A stretch of DNA of 64,000 nt from Budorcas taxicolor (GCF_023091745.1 NC_068920.1:119315622-119379621), one strand, 5' to 3'. Positions 11,761-26,700 are shown, counted from the stretch's first letter. Translations and numbers: made by a program. Notes: a model not told the origin generated them from the sequence alone.

Positions 11761-14700
11761 ACTCATTTTCTCTCTCAGCCTTCCCTGTCTTAAACAGTAG
11801 CATACTATAGGGAATTTTTTGGCAGTCCAATGGTTAGGACTCGGGGATCCTGCAAGCCAAACCATGCGGCCCAAAATTAAAAAAAATAGTATTCTATATA
11901 TACTTTTGTCCACCTTCATTTTTTTCACCTTAGTAATATCTATCTTGAAGATCTCTTCATGGTAATATACAGATTCCATATTCTTCTTTTTTCTGCAATG
12001 GAGTACTCTTATAGAGGGGATGCTGTTTCTTCAACTAGTCCCATCTTTGTGGACATTTTCAGTCTTTTGCTGTTTATAAACACTGCTTCAATAAATATAC
12101 ATCTTTCTGTATTTTGGGAACAGAATCCCAGAAGTGGGGTTGCTAGGTTAAAAGATGAATGCACATATAATTTTGCTAGATATTTTACTGTATATTTCTT
12201 CAATGTATATTTCTAACATGACTCAGAGGCAAGATAAAAGTTTGGTACAAAGGACTGAAATACTTATGCTACAAGAGTTGATGAATCATGTTATTATTTT
12301 AAAAAAATTAAGTAACAACAGCCACTGAATTAAGAATGATAAAACAATTATCTTTAAAAAGAATAAAACCAAACATGCTTTAAGCATTTTGAATGTTGAA
12401 ACATTTCACCTTTCTGAGCGAGACTGTTCAACCAAAAGAGCAACTAAAGCTATCATTTTTTCAAGGGCAGCTGGCCTGTATTTCTCTTCTGCCAGAGAGA
12501 GTATATCTTCTTCCTCCTCCTCCTCTTCTCCTTCTTCCTCTGACAACACTTCAACTTGAGGCTAGAACATAAACACAATTCATTTTTAATATATTCGCTT
12601 TTTAACATTAGGTTGACAGCAAATAGCTTCATTATTTTATACAACAATGCAGGGTAGATGGTGCCAGGAACATGTATCATGAAAAATAACACTCAAAGGC
12701 CTAACCCTAACTTTAAAAGTCTAAATGACACTCAGGACAATTTTAGATTTAACAGGCAGAGCTGTAAGGAACAATAATTCCCAATACTGTGAGTATTTAC
12801 CTTACCTAAAGAGATAAATTCTTTAATAATAACTTTTTCTTAAAGTTCTTTGGAAGATAAATCAGGATCAAAGTTCATATGAATATGATAAAAAAGTATT
12901 TAATAAAAATGTCAGTCACACAAATAAAGGAATCTATATTTGCAATTTTCAGAAAATCCAAACAGTAGGTATGTCAAAGAGATATTCATCAGAAGTTTGA
13001 AATGCAATACTGAACAAGTAACCACCTAGGCTGGAATTAGATAACAACAGTATATATCTGGAGAACCATGACCGCATAGTGGCTAATAGTTTTGTCCAGG
13101 AGTCTAATCACGGATCAAACGCTAACTCATTGTTATCCAAAATAAGTTAACTTCTTTATGCCTCAAGTTCCCTGTCTGTAAAATGGAGATAACAACAGTA
13201 CTTACCTCTCAGGGTTGCAACAAGAATTTAATAAGATAGAACATATAGAGCATTCAATCGAATATGGTCATTACAAACAATATACAATTGATGAAATACT
13301 TTCAATATTATGAATAGACTAGCTACCTGAATTTTTGGAAGACTTACAAATTTAATACAGCAAAGGGCTTTAAAAATGTGGTCAGAAAAATCGTTCACCA
13401 AAACACAATATGCTGACAGGAAACTAAAGCAGGTGATGGTCATTTTGCTAAATTTATTGGTTTTGATTCCGGGTCATACCAGTGAAATGTATTACTTGAC
13501 TGTTTCTTCTCTCACTAGATCCATTAAAAATATCAACCAAACAAACTCCTAAAATTATTTAATATCAGGGCTGCTGCTGCTACTCCTGCTAAGTAGCTTC
13601 AGTACTGTCCGACTCTGTGCGACCCCACAGACAGCAGCCCACTAGGCTCCTCTGTCCCTGGGATTCTCCAGGCAAGAATACTGAACTGGGTTGCCATTTC
13701 CTTCTCCAGTGCATGAAAGTGAAAGTGAAGTTGCTCAGTCGTGCCCAACTCTTAGCGACCCCATGGACTGAGCCTACCAGGCTTCTCCATCCATGGGATT
13801 TTTCAGGCAAGAGTACTGGAGTGGGTTGCCATTGCCTTCTCCTAATATCAGGGCTAGAGGGGACTTAAAAGGAAATCTATTATCTTTCCATGGTACAACT
13901 TGAAACCACGGCCTCTAAATATCCCTGATATGAGGCAGAACTGTACTTACATTTTCAGGCCCTTTGGTTCCCATGTAAAAATGTACCATTGTAGATATGG
14001 CTTGCAATGAAAGCAAAAACTGGCTCTAAAAACAAAAACATTGATTTAAAAATATAAACACAATTATGTTTTAAATACCAAAAATAAGTATATAATACCA
14101 AAAATAAATAAGATACAGCCTTACCTCTTCTTCACCCATTTTGGCAAATTCATAAAGGAAAGCAAAATATTCTGTAAGATGTTTACTGTGAGGCTTTACA
14201 CCGTGTTCCATAATTAATAACAGAGTTCTCACAAATCGAGTGACACACGAACGACCACCTATATCTTCTACTGAAGCATCCATATCATCAGACCTGAAAC
14301 ATAATTTTATGTATCTTAGAGAAACTATGAAGTCTGGGGATAGACATTCTGGGAGGAGAAATACTAAAATCTGAATTTATCATCTTTGTAATTATGAATA
14401 CCACCAATTATAGCAATACAAACAGTTGGATTCCAGTTCTCTCTCACTGAAATCAAAACAAGAAGACTAAGTCAAAGTTCCCTGTAGAGGATATCGAAAA
14501 TGCAATTAAATAAAAGTAAAACAAAAATTTTACCCCTTGATTTATATTATTATAGACTTATTAAAACAGGAGAACCTAAATATTTCAGTGTGGATATTTA
14601 AAAATACTTTGTAGGCAGGTAATCAAAAAGCTTAAAATGTTCAGTTCAAAAGGTATACTTCTTACCCATCTTCCATCCCTGGTTGTAGATAGAGATGAGC

Positions 14701-17700
14701 GTGCACAGGTCTCAGTCTCTGAATTACATGGATACACAAACGCTGAAACATCTACAAGTGAAAAGACATGACAACCTAAGAGACAAGTCATGTCAGGTAA
14801 CAAAGATACTGAAAAATGAACATGATCAAAAATTCTGTTGCTCATTTATATTTTTCTCACAGATTATCTTTTGACATTCTAAATCTTTCCTGGAGTCTTC
14901 ACTACAGACTGAGGACAAAAAGGTAGAGTTACCTTGAAAAGCAATGTTCAGTTTTATAATGGAAAAAGTAACAATAAACTATAGGTATTAGTAGTAGAGA
15001 CTGCTAACTACAATGCTTCATGAAACCTTTTTTACTAGTGGAGATACAGAAGAAAGAAACCTGGCATCCATTTCTTTCAGAAAAGTGGAGTAGGGAAGGG
15101 TATCTGCTTATCAGAACCTCAATGACTAAGAGAAAACAATTTAAGTTTATAAAAAAAAAATATGAATTAAAAATGTCTGAGGTGGGACTTCCTTGGTGGT
15201 CCTATAGTAAGAATATACCTTCCAATGCAGGGGACACAGGTTTGATCCCTTGTGGGGAACTAAGACTCCATATGCTGCCGGGATACTGAGCTGGCACGCA
15301 ACAACTAGAGAAGCCCCGTGTGCTGCAACGAACAGCCAGTGCAGCTAAAAGAAAAGTCTAAGAATTCGCTAAATAAGATATACAAATAGCCAGTAAGCAT
15401 ATGAAAAGATGTTCAATATCATTATTTCCAAAGGAAATATATACCAAAACCATGATATACTACTTCACACCCATTAGGATGGCTAAAATCAAGATGATAA
15501 CAAGTGCTGAAGAAGATGCAGCAAAACTGGAACCTTCATAGATTGCTGCTGGGAATGTAAACAGGTGCAGACATCATGATAAAAAATCTGAAGGTTTCTT
15601 AAAATGTCAAACATAGTGACCATACAACCCAGCAAATTCACTTCTATGTATATATCCAAAACAACTGAAAACATATGTCCAAACAAATATCTGTACATGA
15701 ATGTTCACAGCAGTGTTATTCAAACTAGCAAAGAAGTGGAAACATCACAGATGTTCATCAACTGCTGAATAGAGAAACAGAATCTCATATATGGAATATT
15801 ATTTTGCAGTAAGAAGAAATAAATTACAGATATAAGCCACAACATGCCAGTCACAAAAAAACACATACTGTGTGATTTTCTTCAAGTGAAATGGTGAAAA
15901 TAGGCAAATCCATAGAGATAGAAAGTAGATGAACGGTGGCCAGGGGCTGAAGAGAATGAACAGGATAAAATGGAAGTGACTGCTCATATGTATGGGATTT
16001 CTTTTCAGGGTATTATAAAATTATAGACAGATAATAGCTGCATGTTTGGGAATAGGACTAAAAACCACTAAATTTTGCACATCAAAAAGTTTTATAAGAA
16101 TTATATATCAGGAATAACTTAAAGTAGCATCTTTCAGATTAAAATTTTGGTTTTGTATCATAAGCGGATATATATGTTTTTTCTTTCTTATTAATTTTTC
16201 CATTGGTTTAAGAAAAATAAATTGATTCATGTGATAGTTCAGAATCTGTCACAGAAATAAATTATATACTATTCATTTAACTTTCAAGGCTATTATCGTA
16301 CCCTACCATGGTCAGAGGATCTAAGGAACTGAAAAAGTATCAGTACAATTCACGTATCACACATCGATCCTGTGTCCCCAGAGTACAACACACGTAACTG
16401 AGAAAACAGGCAGTTATAGCTATCTTCCCATAACCTGGAAATGTGAGTTATTTTCATCACTTGAATGGAATGATAGCTGATTTGCCAAGAGGCTGGCGAA
16501 AATAACAGCAAAGTGACTTTTGTGGTAAGAGGTCAATCTTTTCAGTGCTTTCAATGCTGGGCTAAAGTATATTCATGGGCAAATTCAGAGTAATCAACTT
16601 GAAAGCTACTTCTTTTTCAAAGAAAATTTTTCTTACCTGCCTCACAATTTGATTAGGGCACTTAATTAGTATCTGCATTGGCCACCAATCATCATCAGCC
16701 ATGCGGTCCAAAAACCACTGTAAGAAAATCATGTGATTTTTAATGTTCAACCAATACTTGGGGATAAACATTACACAAGGATTTTAATTTTAACTGACAT
16801 TTGAATTATTTTAAGTTCTCATCAAAACAGTCTTCAACTGGTAGAAAGTCTAAAATCTAAAATGCCTAAAGTCATAATCAAAGTCTTCTCAATACAGAAT
16901 TCCATGGATGCCATTTATATTGCAGTGTACAACCCACATGATAACAACCGGAAGTGCTTAACAAAGTGGAATGCCATTTTCCTCTTAGACTTCTTAAATG
17001 TCACACTGTAGAATCTTTTGCTCCTATTAATAAGATAGGATCTGAGTATGATTCACTTTTCCTCTGTTTAAAACCAATTTATGTTCTCTTGATAACAAAA
17101 AACATTTTACACTTACTTAGCATAGACAATCCCATTAATTTCAAGATATCTCTTAATCACATATTTAACTCCTTTACTGAACTGTACTGCTCATTAATGC
17201 ATACATATAATTGCTGACAACTGTAGAGAATTTTAACTCCTTGAGAGAGTTCCAGAAGCAAATCCTTAATGAAAAAACTAAAGTGACAACTTTATTAAAA
17301 AACACAAATTTATGACCTAATATAGTTTCTCCATCTACCAGCTTCTTAGAAATCATGAAGATGAAGGGGAATAGAGGAGTATGTCAAAGAACACACAAAA
17401 GATGCTGTAGGTCAAAATCAGCATGTGGAAAATCCTGCAGAACAAATGGCAAAGTGGTAGGGAGCGGGAAAATAAGGTAACTACAGCTGCTCTTTGGTAT
17501 GGAGTCCCAGCATATATGAAAATCTGCAAATACTCAAGTTCCATAGCTGACCCTCTGTATCTGAGATTCCTCTGCATTCTCAGATTTAACCAACCACAGA
17601 TTGTACAATACTGTACATATCTACTGAAAAAAATCTATGTATGAGAGGACAAAACAGTTCAAACCCCTGCTGTCCACGGGTCAACTGTATTATAGGTGAG

Positions 17701-20700
17701 AAAAGAATTATAAGACAAAAGCAAAATGTGGAAAGGATCTTGTTTGAATGCTAATTCAAACAAACCGACTGAAAAGAACTCAAAATCTCTCTAAAAACCT
17801 ATATAGGAAAAAAATCTTCAACTAATTTCATTGTACACTATGTTGCTGTCTCCTGTTTCTAGAAGTTTATAAGACTTGTATTCCTAGAAAGATACATACC
17901 ACTTTGCAAGACCATAAAAATGATTAACAATAGTAAGATGATGATATGGCTAAGTGATTATTACCAGTGTGCATATTATCCTAAGGGATATGTTACTCTT
18001 ATAAGGCAGTTCTGGAAAAGATAAAATAGGACATAAATTGATCTACTGGGATAGATTTTCCTATTTTTCTCAGGGGGTAAGGGATCTACTATTTTCCTTA
18101 AGGGGTAAGGGAGATATGTATTTTTCAGTATTTTTTTAGTAACATGCAAAAGTAGTTAAGAAATATCTGGTACAGTCCTAAGTCTTCTATACTTTTTCCT
18201 TCTGATACATGACAGGGAGAACACAAGAACTTTTAAGTAACTTAAAAATCAATTATTTACTCAGTGTAATGAAGCTGATACATAATTATAAATTTCTCTT
18301 GGCTATCAAGTAATTTTAGGAATAACCGACACTGGGCTCTCTATGATTTATAATAGATAAAATGATTTTGCTGTAGCATCTAAGTTAAGAATAAATGAAA
18401 ACAAGAAACTGAATCTTAAGTTATGCATTGTTTTGTTGAATTATTCACCTCACCTCACAAGCTGCTTGACTATTATTAAATTGCTTGGTCAACAGTTCAA
18501 TCCACTGAAGCATTGTGGGCTAAAAAAGAAAAAGAAGTCACTGGAGGTTTTAAGAGCTATCTGATAAATGACATAAAGAGCACAAAAGTTTAAAAAATAA
18601 AATATGCACCTTTTCCTTTGAATGAATAAATGTCTCTAGGACAAACGAAGTGCTTAACTGCAAGAAAAGACAGAGTTAAGCAAAAAGATTTAATTAAAGT
18701 CATCAATTTTGAAGAAATTTTCTAAGGTTATACATATATTACTTACCTTTGCTGTCATTAAAGACACAGCTTTAGGATCTGGTAATGTACTGGGAATACA
18801 ACTACACAACTGCCACATAAACCTAGAATTTGAAAACAATAGGTTAAAATTTTCACAAAGTAAGATTTTTTTAAAATGTGTAACAAAAGATCTCTTACTA
18901 AAATCTACCAAACTTACCCAAAATATGTATGTTCAAAAATGTTTTTGTCTTGAAGAAACTGCATGTTATCATGCCAAATCCACTGAAGAAAAAAATGTTA
19001 ACATGAGATATCAGAAAGCATGTTTCATGACATTTTACCAATATTTTTATTAAACAGAGTAAGACTTGCTCTAGAACCAAAACAAAACAAATACATGCAC
19101 TTAAAATTCATGTTGACTTTTTCCAGGTAAATGGAATATGGAAGTAGTCACTAAACCTGATCCAATTTATCATTACTTATCTGGCTAACTCAAGCCACCA
19201 CATTGTTTTTATTCTAAATTTATGAAAATTTTTGAAGTACGAACTCTGAAATTCCACCTGTCTTTAGAGAAAACATATAAACAAAACTATGTTATGTTGA
19301 TAACACAGGAAAAGGATGGTAGGTTGGTATTTTTATAAAGGTTTATGTTTGAAAATTGGAAAAAAAATTATTCAGGTTCACAGATCTAATAAGAGGTAAT
19401 TTGTTTATAATAATCATGAAAAATTACTTCTGACATCTGTCCTATAGAACTGCTTTGCTGACTTTATTTTTTGTGTCCTTTCCCTCTCTGAATACCCTAA
19501 ACATGCTCTAAGTCATTGACAGTCAGTTCCATAAAATTATCTTTATCTGGAATAAATTTAAGTTTTGATTATTATTAAGTTTTACTTAATTTTGGCTGTG
19601 CTGGGGTCTTCATCGCTGCACATGGGCTTTCTCTAATTGCAGAGAGCGGGACTACTCCTCCTTGGGGTGCATAGGCTTCTCATTGTGGTAGATTCGCTTG
19701 TTGCAGAGCACAGGCTCTAGGGCAAGGGCTCAGTAGTTATGGTGCCCAGTTTAACTGTTCTGTGGCATGTGGGATCTTCCTGGACCAGATCAAATCCGTG
19801 TCCTTTGCACTGGCAGGTGGGTTCTGAACCACTCTACCACCACAGGGAGGTCCCATATGTTCTGATTATAGGTATTACTCTCTTCATCCCTCTGAAGATT
19901 TGAAACCACCTCTACCTGCCTTCCCTGTCCACGATTCTAGTCCAGAATCAGGTCTTAAAATCAATAATTAGGGCTCCTGCTTCATGTTATCAATATTTGA
20001 AAAAATCACAGACCTGATTTGGCCTGCTTCAGAGTTCTTGTTCCTCTAGCATTTCCAACCACGGCAGCTTTCTTATAGCCCCGGGGAGAGACTGACAGCA
20101 TTTACCTATCCCAATTCAGTGCCTTTTCAGAGCAATAGAGCCCCATTCCAAGCTTCCTGCTTTTAGCCACAAGCTCAGCTCCTGTGTCATAATTTTTGTC
20201 ACCCTTTACCCCACAAGAACTTAACTCTCAACCACTACTGCTTTGGTCTTAGAGCCTGGTAGACCCTGGTTTCCACCAGGCTCAATGCTTTTCATTCTAT
20301 TCCATTTTTGCCTGGAAAATTCCATGGCCAGAGGAGCCTGGCAGGCTATAGTCCATTGCATCGCAAAGAGTCAGACACAACTGAGCAACTGGGCACCACT
20401 TCTGTCCTACCGAAATATTCATTTTGGTTTCTGATGGCCCTTTTCATTTTTACATTATATCCATACAATGTATGTGGAGCCAACTGAGTATGTCTAAGTA
20501 TCAGATTACTGCATTACACTGATGAAAACATTCCTAGGTATTTTATATGTATCTGTCCAACTTCACCTTGGACCACTCCTTCACCACAGCCACAGAGATT
20601 ATCATTCAGCTTCTAAAACATGCCAATAGGCTCTATCCTTCAAGAGATTTATACATAATGTTCTGTTTGCCTGGAGAACTTACCACATAATTAATTTCTT

Positions 20701-23700
20701 ACTGACTTTCAAGTCTCAGTTTCAGGCTAACTTAAAACATATCCAGATTACCTGCCCGCCTCCAGCAATCCTGATCAACTCCCTACCATTTCTGAGCACT
20801 CTGCTTGTTCTATCCATAACAGTCACTACAATTTATCATGTTTGTTTACTTAATATATTTTATGGTTCTAAAATTTTCTATTTTCCCTTTGAGAAAGTCT
20901 GCTCCCAGCTATATTTCAACTGAAGAAATCTAAAGGACCAGATTCTAGTTTATGTCTAAAATCTATGTTGATGTTAAATAACACAATAAAAATATTATAT
21001 TTTATTTTTTAGTAAAATATATATACAGCCAAACATTTTAAATTAATAAGCTAAAACAATGATAGGAGAAAATGTTTGCTTTAGGTCTGCAATCAAAAAT
21101 AATGCTGGGACGTCCCTGGTGGTTCAGTGGTAAAGAATTCGCCTGCCAGTGCAGGAGACAGGGGTTCAATCCTTGATGCAGGAAGATCCAACATGTCGCA
21201 GAGCAACTAAGCCCGTGGGCCACAACTACTGAACCTGTGCTCTAGACCCTGGGAGCCACAATTACTGAGCCTATATGCCACAACTACTGAAAGCCTGAAT
21301 GCCCTAGAGCCTGTGCTCCAAAATAGAAGCCATCACAATGAGATGCCTAGAGAGCAGCCCCCACTCTCTGAAACTAGAGAAAAGCCCATGTAGCAACAAA
21401 CACCAAACACAGCTGAAAATATATAAATTATTTTTTTAAAAAGACTAATGTGGTTCAGCTTGTTTTTCTATTATAGTAAAAGTCTGGGATTTTCTTTTGT
21501 CACAATGTAGATCAGTGGTCCTCAAAGAATGGTTTAGGGAGGGGAGAAGTGGGGGGGGTGTGGCATGTAAGTACAGTGACCTTCACAGGGTGTCTGTAAA
21601 ATTCAAACATTTTATACAAGCAGCTCATGCAGCTCAATACCAGAAAAATGAACGACTCAATCAAAAAATGAGCCAAAGAACTAAACAGACATTTCTCCAA
21701 AGAAGACATACAGATGGCTAACAAACACATAAAAAGATGCTCAACATCACTCATTATCAGAGAAATGCAAATCAAAACCACAATGAGGTACCATCTCATG
21801 CAGGTCAGAATGGCTGCTATCCAAAAAGTCTACAAACAAGAAATGCTGGAGAAGGTGTGAAGAAAAGGGAACCCTCTTATACTGTTGATGGGAATGCAAA
21901 CTAGTACAGCCACTATGGATAACAGTGTGGAGATTCCTTTAAAAACTAGAAATAGAACCACCATACGACCCAGCAATCCCACTGCTGAGCATACACACCG
22001 AGGAAACCAGAATTGAAAGAGACACGTGTACCCCAATATTCACTGCAGCACTGTTTACAATAGCCAGGACATGGAAGAACCTACATGTCCATCGGCAGAT
22101 GAATGGATATTACTCAGCTATAAAAAAGAACACATCTGAATCAGTCCTAATGAGGTGGATGAAACTGGAGCCTATTATACATGGTGAAGTAAGTCAGAAA
22201 GAGAAACACCAATACAGTATGTTAACGCATATATATGGAATTTAGAAAGACGGTAACGACGACACTATATGCAAGACAGCAAAAGAGACACAGATGTAAA
22301 GAACAGACTTTTGGACTCTGGGAGAAGGCAGGGTGGGATGATTTGAGAGAGTACCACTGAAACATGTATCTTACCATATGTGAAACATATGATCTGTCCA
22401 AGTTTGATGCATGAAACAGGGCACTCAAAGCCAGTGCACTGGGATAACCCAGAGAGATGGGGAGGAAGCAGGGAGGGGGGTTCAGGACAGGGGGACACAT
22501 GTACAACCATGGCTGATTCATATCAACGTATGGCAAAAACCACCACCACAATATTGTAATTAGACTCCAATTAAAATAATTTTTTTTAAAAAGGACTCAA
22601 ACAATTTTATTAGTAACACTAAAATGTTATCAGTCTTAAAAAAAAAAAAAAAAACCACCTCATTCTCTTCTGAGTGTACAATGGAGTTTTCCAGAGGCTC
22701 AATGATGAATGAAATCACAAGAGACCAAATGCAGAAGCTGTTATGAGACTCCAGCTGTCTTCCATTAAATCAGGTATTAAGAGAGATTTGTAAAAAAAAA
22801 AAAGGTAAAACAGGGCCACTTTCCTCACTGAACTGTTTTGTTCTGAAGAACATTTTTTAAAAAATTATTTATATCAGAATGTCATGGGTTATTTTTTTAA
22901 ATAAATTTTTAAAATTTGCTTTAATTTTAATATGGTAAATATTGATACATATAACCACATAAAAATGAATAGTTAAAACTCTAAGGTTCTCAATATTAAG
23001 AATAAAGAAGTCCTGAGAACAGGAAGTTTGAGATGTAAATGAGCAATATACAGTTGACCCCTGTCGTGCTGTGTGGCATGCGAGACCTTGGTTCCTGGAC
23101 CGCAGATCAAACTCCCTGCAGTGAAAGGGCAGGGTCTTAACCTCTAGACCACCAGGGAAGTCCCTACAGCTGACCCAAACCTTAAACAATGAGGGAGTTA
23201 GGACTGCCAAAGTCCTGCAATAAATATCTGTATATAACTTTTCTCTCCAAAATTTAATTACTGATAGCCTACTTGTGTTGTTGACTGGAAGCCTTTGGAC
23301 TGATAGCATAAACAGTTGATTAATACATATTCTATATGTTATATACTTTATTCTCACAACAATATAAGCTAGAGAAAATATACTTACAGTACTGTATTGT
23401 ATTCATCTATATTGGTATGTTTATGTTGTCTGCTTACAAGATGAACTTCAATACCTGCATCAAAGCTTTGGGTTTTTTTTTTTTTATATTTATCTATTGG
23501 ACTGCACTTGGTCTCAGCTGTGGCAGGCAAGGTCTTTGATCTTGGCTGCAGCATGCGCGATGTTTAGTTCTGGCATGCAGGATCTTTTTTAGCCGCAGCA
23601 TGTTAAGATCCAGGTCCCTGATCAAGGATCGAACCTGGCCCTCTACATTGGGAGCTTGGAGTCTTAATCACTGAACCATCAAGGAAGTCCCTCAACAGTC

Positions 23701-26700
23701 CTATACAAAACACTGTAGATATTATATGTATTATGAAAACTACACATCAAACATGAAAAGATAATGTGAAAAAGAAACTCATATTTACTTATACATCCTG
23801 CATTTATTGGGGAAAAAAAAAAACACATATAAGTAGAACCTTGCAGTTCAAGCCTATGCTGTTCATATCTCAACTGTACATCATTAAGATTTTATTTAAA
23901 ATTTTACTTTACTTCAATAAGTGGGTTGACTATCATAAAATATTGTTAGGGCCTCATCTAGAACATAGTCTACATTTACCTGAATACCTTGGAAACACAA
24001 AGTCTTGCAAATAATGATGATAATCTATAATAATTTTGCCATTATGATAGAAGCTGAAATAAATTTTTGTATAAACAGGTGAGTTTCATAGTTTGATTTC
24101 TCGTTCTGATGGTAAACCCAATTAAGGGGTTTGGGAGAAGGTAATATTCTTGGCGCTACATCAGAAAATTATAGGTAGGCAAGATACCATTAAGAGTAGG
24201 GAACAAAATCTCCTCAGCTTTAAGACTTGACCAACACAGTGCAAAATACCAGTCAATCAATGAAAGTTTAATTGTCTTGATGGAAGATTACATGTTTACC
24301 AGGTAAACCTTCCTGCAGATTTACTTTCTGTACTTTTGGCTAAGTCAGTTTATAATACTGATATAACACCCTCAGCATGAATATCTTTTATAAATCCCTA
24401 ACAATATCACTTAATATATTATTAAATGAAGAGAGCTTCATTACATTACTACAAATAAGACACATTTTAATATATATATATATATACATTTTAAATCCTT
24501 TTAAAATTCACTTCTGTATAATATGAAGCATAAGAAAAGGAATACTCTCAGTCCTATCACCCAATCCAAATATATCACCGATCATACAAGTGAATTGTGA
24601 GCTTGCACTAACTCCACAAACCTTTTACCTCTCTTATTTTTCTTCAGTGTTACTAATAATTGTTTTCCACTCCCTTTAATCTCATTCACTTTATGTTCAC
24701 CTGTCATATGTCAGTATTACCAAGACTATTTGTAAAATAAATAGGGTTAAGGTCTACTTTGGATTACAGATACTAATGATGTTTAAACCTGCTTTTATAT
24801 TCTAGAATACTTGCATAAATACTTAACATGCTTTTAAATTTTTGCTAAACTTAAATTAACTCATACCTCTAGCAATTCGGATGAAACATCAAATTTGTAC
24901 TCTTTGCCACTTTCTTCCTCTGGTTCCATGCGTTTGTAAAACAACATATATGCACTGTGGGTCTTCAAGAGGGGAAAAATAGTATATTTTCATTTTGACA
25001 TAGTTTAACTATACAAGTAGACAATATGGAAGTCAGAAAACAATGTAAAATATATGAAGGAAATGGCTACCTTTTCAAAGGAGAAATCCATAAACTTATC
25101 TGTAACAGAATCATAGGTCTTGGTCTGTATAAAAAAATGAAAGTTTTCCTTCTTTAAGAAATAGGTACACTCAGCTGTATTTATATACAAAATATTTTAC
25201 GAACAGATATTTAAAACTTTACAGTAATTTTGTAAACAGTTCTCAAATTGTATTATCTCATAAAAATCTTTGACAGAAAGTTTTGGCCAAGAAAAGATCA
25301 AAATATTTTTAAGGTACTTTACCACCAATATATAAAGTTTAATAAAATGGATTGCAATCTGAAAAACTACTTTTAAGAGAAGAGTTTTGCAAAGTTTGTT
25401 TTCTTTTTAATCTATTTTTAGGGAACTATTCTAGGAATAACACCTAGAGATGCAATAGGTTTAGCTATGCGTTCAGTGGTAACACATTATTTACTTCCTT
25501 CTACTCATTTTCGAAGTGTTAAGAATTTTTATACTTCTCCTTTTCGATTCAGAATAGTACATAAGAGCATCAAAGAGCAATAAGAAAACCTCTTCATATA
25601 AATCCAGAATGGCGACTAGTTATTCACAATAAACATAGTTACTAAAGGGAAATATAACTTTATCTGGGCTTATCTGTGAAATATAAATAACTTTTTCATA
25701 CCTGATTTAGAGAATCAACAGAGAAAATTTAAAGTTTTCAGAAAATTGCTACCAGGGTAAAATGCATATGAAGAAGTGAAATTATTTTAAGACTACTCCA
25801 ATCTGTCTTTTTTACATCTTAACTGCTAATTACATAAGAGATAACCCTTTTCTATCCTGTCACTAGTAATAATTAGTAATAACAGCTGCTATTGTTACAG
25901 AAAGCACCAAGGAACGATCTTTAAAGTTCACCTTAAGCCAACTTCCTGGTAAAAGATTTCTCACAGTAAGTCAATAAAGAGCAATTTCTTCCTGCTCTAA
26001 TCCCAAAGCATTTAAGTGAACAACTTATTCAATAATGTCTTGTATCAGTGTAATTTAACTCTTATACTTTTACTTTTCAACTGTAAGTCAACCTTCTTAA
26101 TCAGTTGAGGAAATCATTTAAAAAAAATTTTTTTTTAAAATTGCCATGTCTGGTATCTGCTCCAAACTTAGTAACTATACTAAACAAATAACAAATTTTA
26201 GATACAACTAGGAACTAAAAGAAAATTAAATGACTGTTTTTGGGTTTTATGATACTGTAAAGCACTTGGAAAGTCATAAACCACTTAAAAATTTTTGAAT
26301 AAAACTTACCGTCATCTCTCCACCAAAACATTCAGAGGCAAGTTGAGCAGAATCAAAAGGTTTTACCTCAGCATCATTAAAAAGATACCTAAAGCAGAGC
26401 ATATATGTATTGATCAAGTATATATGTACTATATATAAATATATGTATATATGACTGGTTCAAAATTGGCAAAGGAGTATGACAAGGCTGTATATTGTCA
26501 ACCTGTTTATTTAATTTATAAGCATAGTACATCATGTAAAATGTTGGGCTGGATGAATCACAAGCTGGAATCAAGAGTGCTGGGAGAAATATCAACAACC
26601 TCAGATACGCTGATGACAGCACACTTATGGCAGAAAGTGAAGAGGAACTGAAGAACCTCTTGATGACAGTAAAAGAGGAGAGTGAAAAAGCTGGCTTAAA

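Larger units (their letters stand above)
8822..12409. other. USP34 intron, 3.6 kb
   Basis: Ancient L1M-type sequence over much of 9170-10440 and 11925-12225, a GT/GA microsatellite and a short SINE. Nothing recognised at 10440-11330. Confidence 0.65.
12562..13950. other. USP34 intron, 1.4 kb
   Basis: Contains a MIR (13070-13255) and a Bov-A dimer (13573-13842); the remainder is unremarkable AT-rich sequence. Confidence 0.7.
14752..16636. other. USP34 intron, 1.9 kb
   Basis: Contains a tRNA-type SINE (15184-15360) and an old L1 3' segment (15380-16110). The rest shows nothing recognisable. Confidence 0.7.
23051..23876. mobile_element. Tigger-like DNA transposon with two SINE insertions
   Basis: Begins CAGTTGACCC and ends ATCTCAACTG, inverted termini flanked by TA on both sides. 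Interior landmarks are ATAGCCTACTTGTGTTGTTGACTGG and GCATAAACAGTTGATTAATACATATTC. It is non-autonomous or decayed and encodes no transposase that I can read. Confidence 0.75.
18983..24866. other. USP34 intron, 5.9 kb, repeat-rich
   Basis: Contains SINEs at 19588, 20299 and 21106, an L1 3' end (21616-22597) and a Tigger-like element carrying two SINEs (23051-23876). An L2-like stretch at 20670-20900 is weak. 23880-24866 is AT-rich with a short (TA) run at 24469. Confidence 0.7.

Noticed and set aside
11580..11979. Overlapping reading frames with Arg-Glu, Thr-His and Leu-Ser runs
   Set aside because: They are translations of the GT/AC and TC microsatellite in an intron; no splice or start context supports them.
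22869..23357. A 162-residue minus-strand reading frame
   Set aside because: It spans the Tigger-like element and its SINE insertion; there is no gene-like signal.
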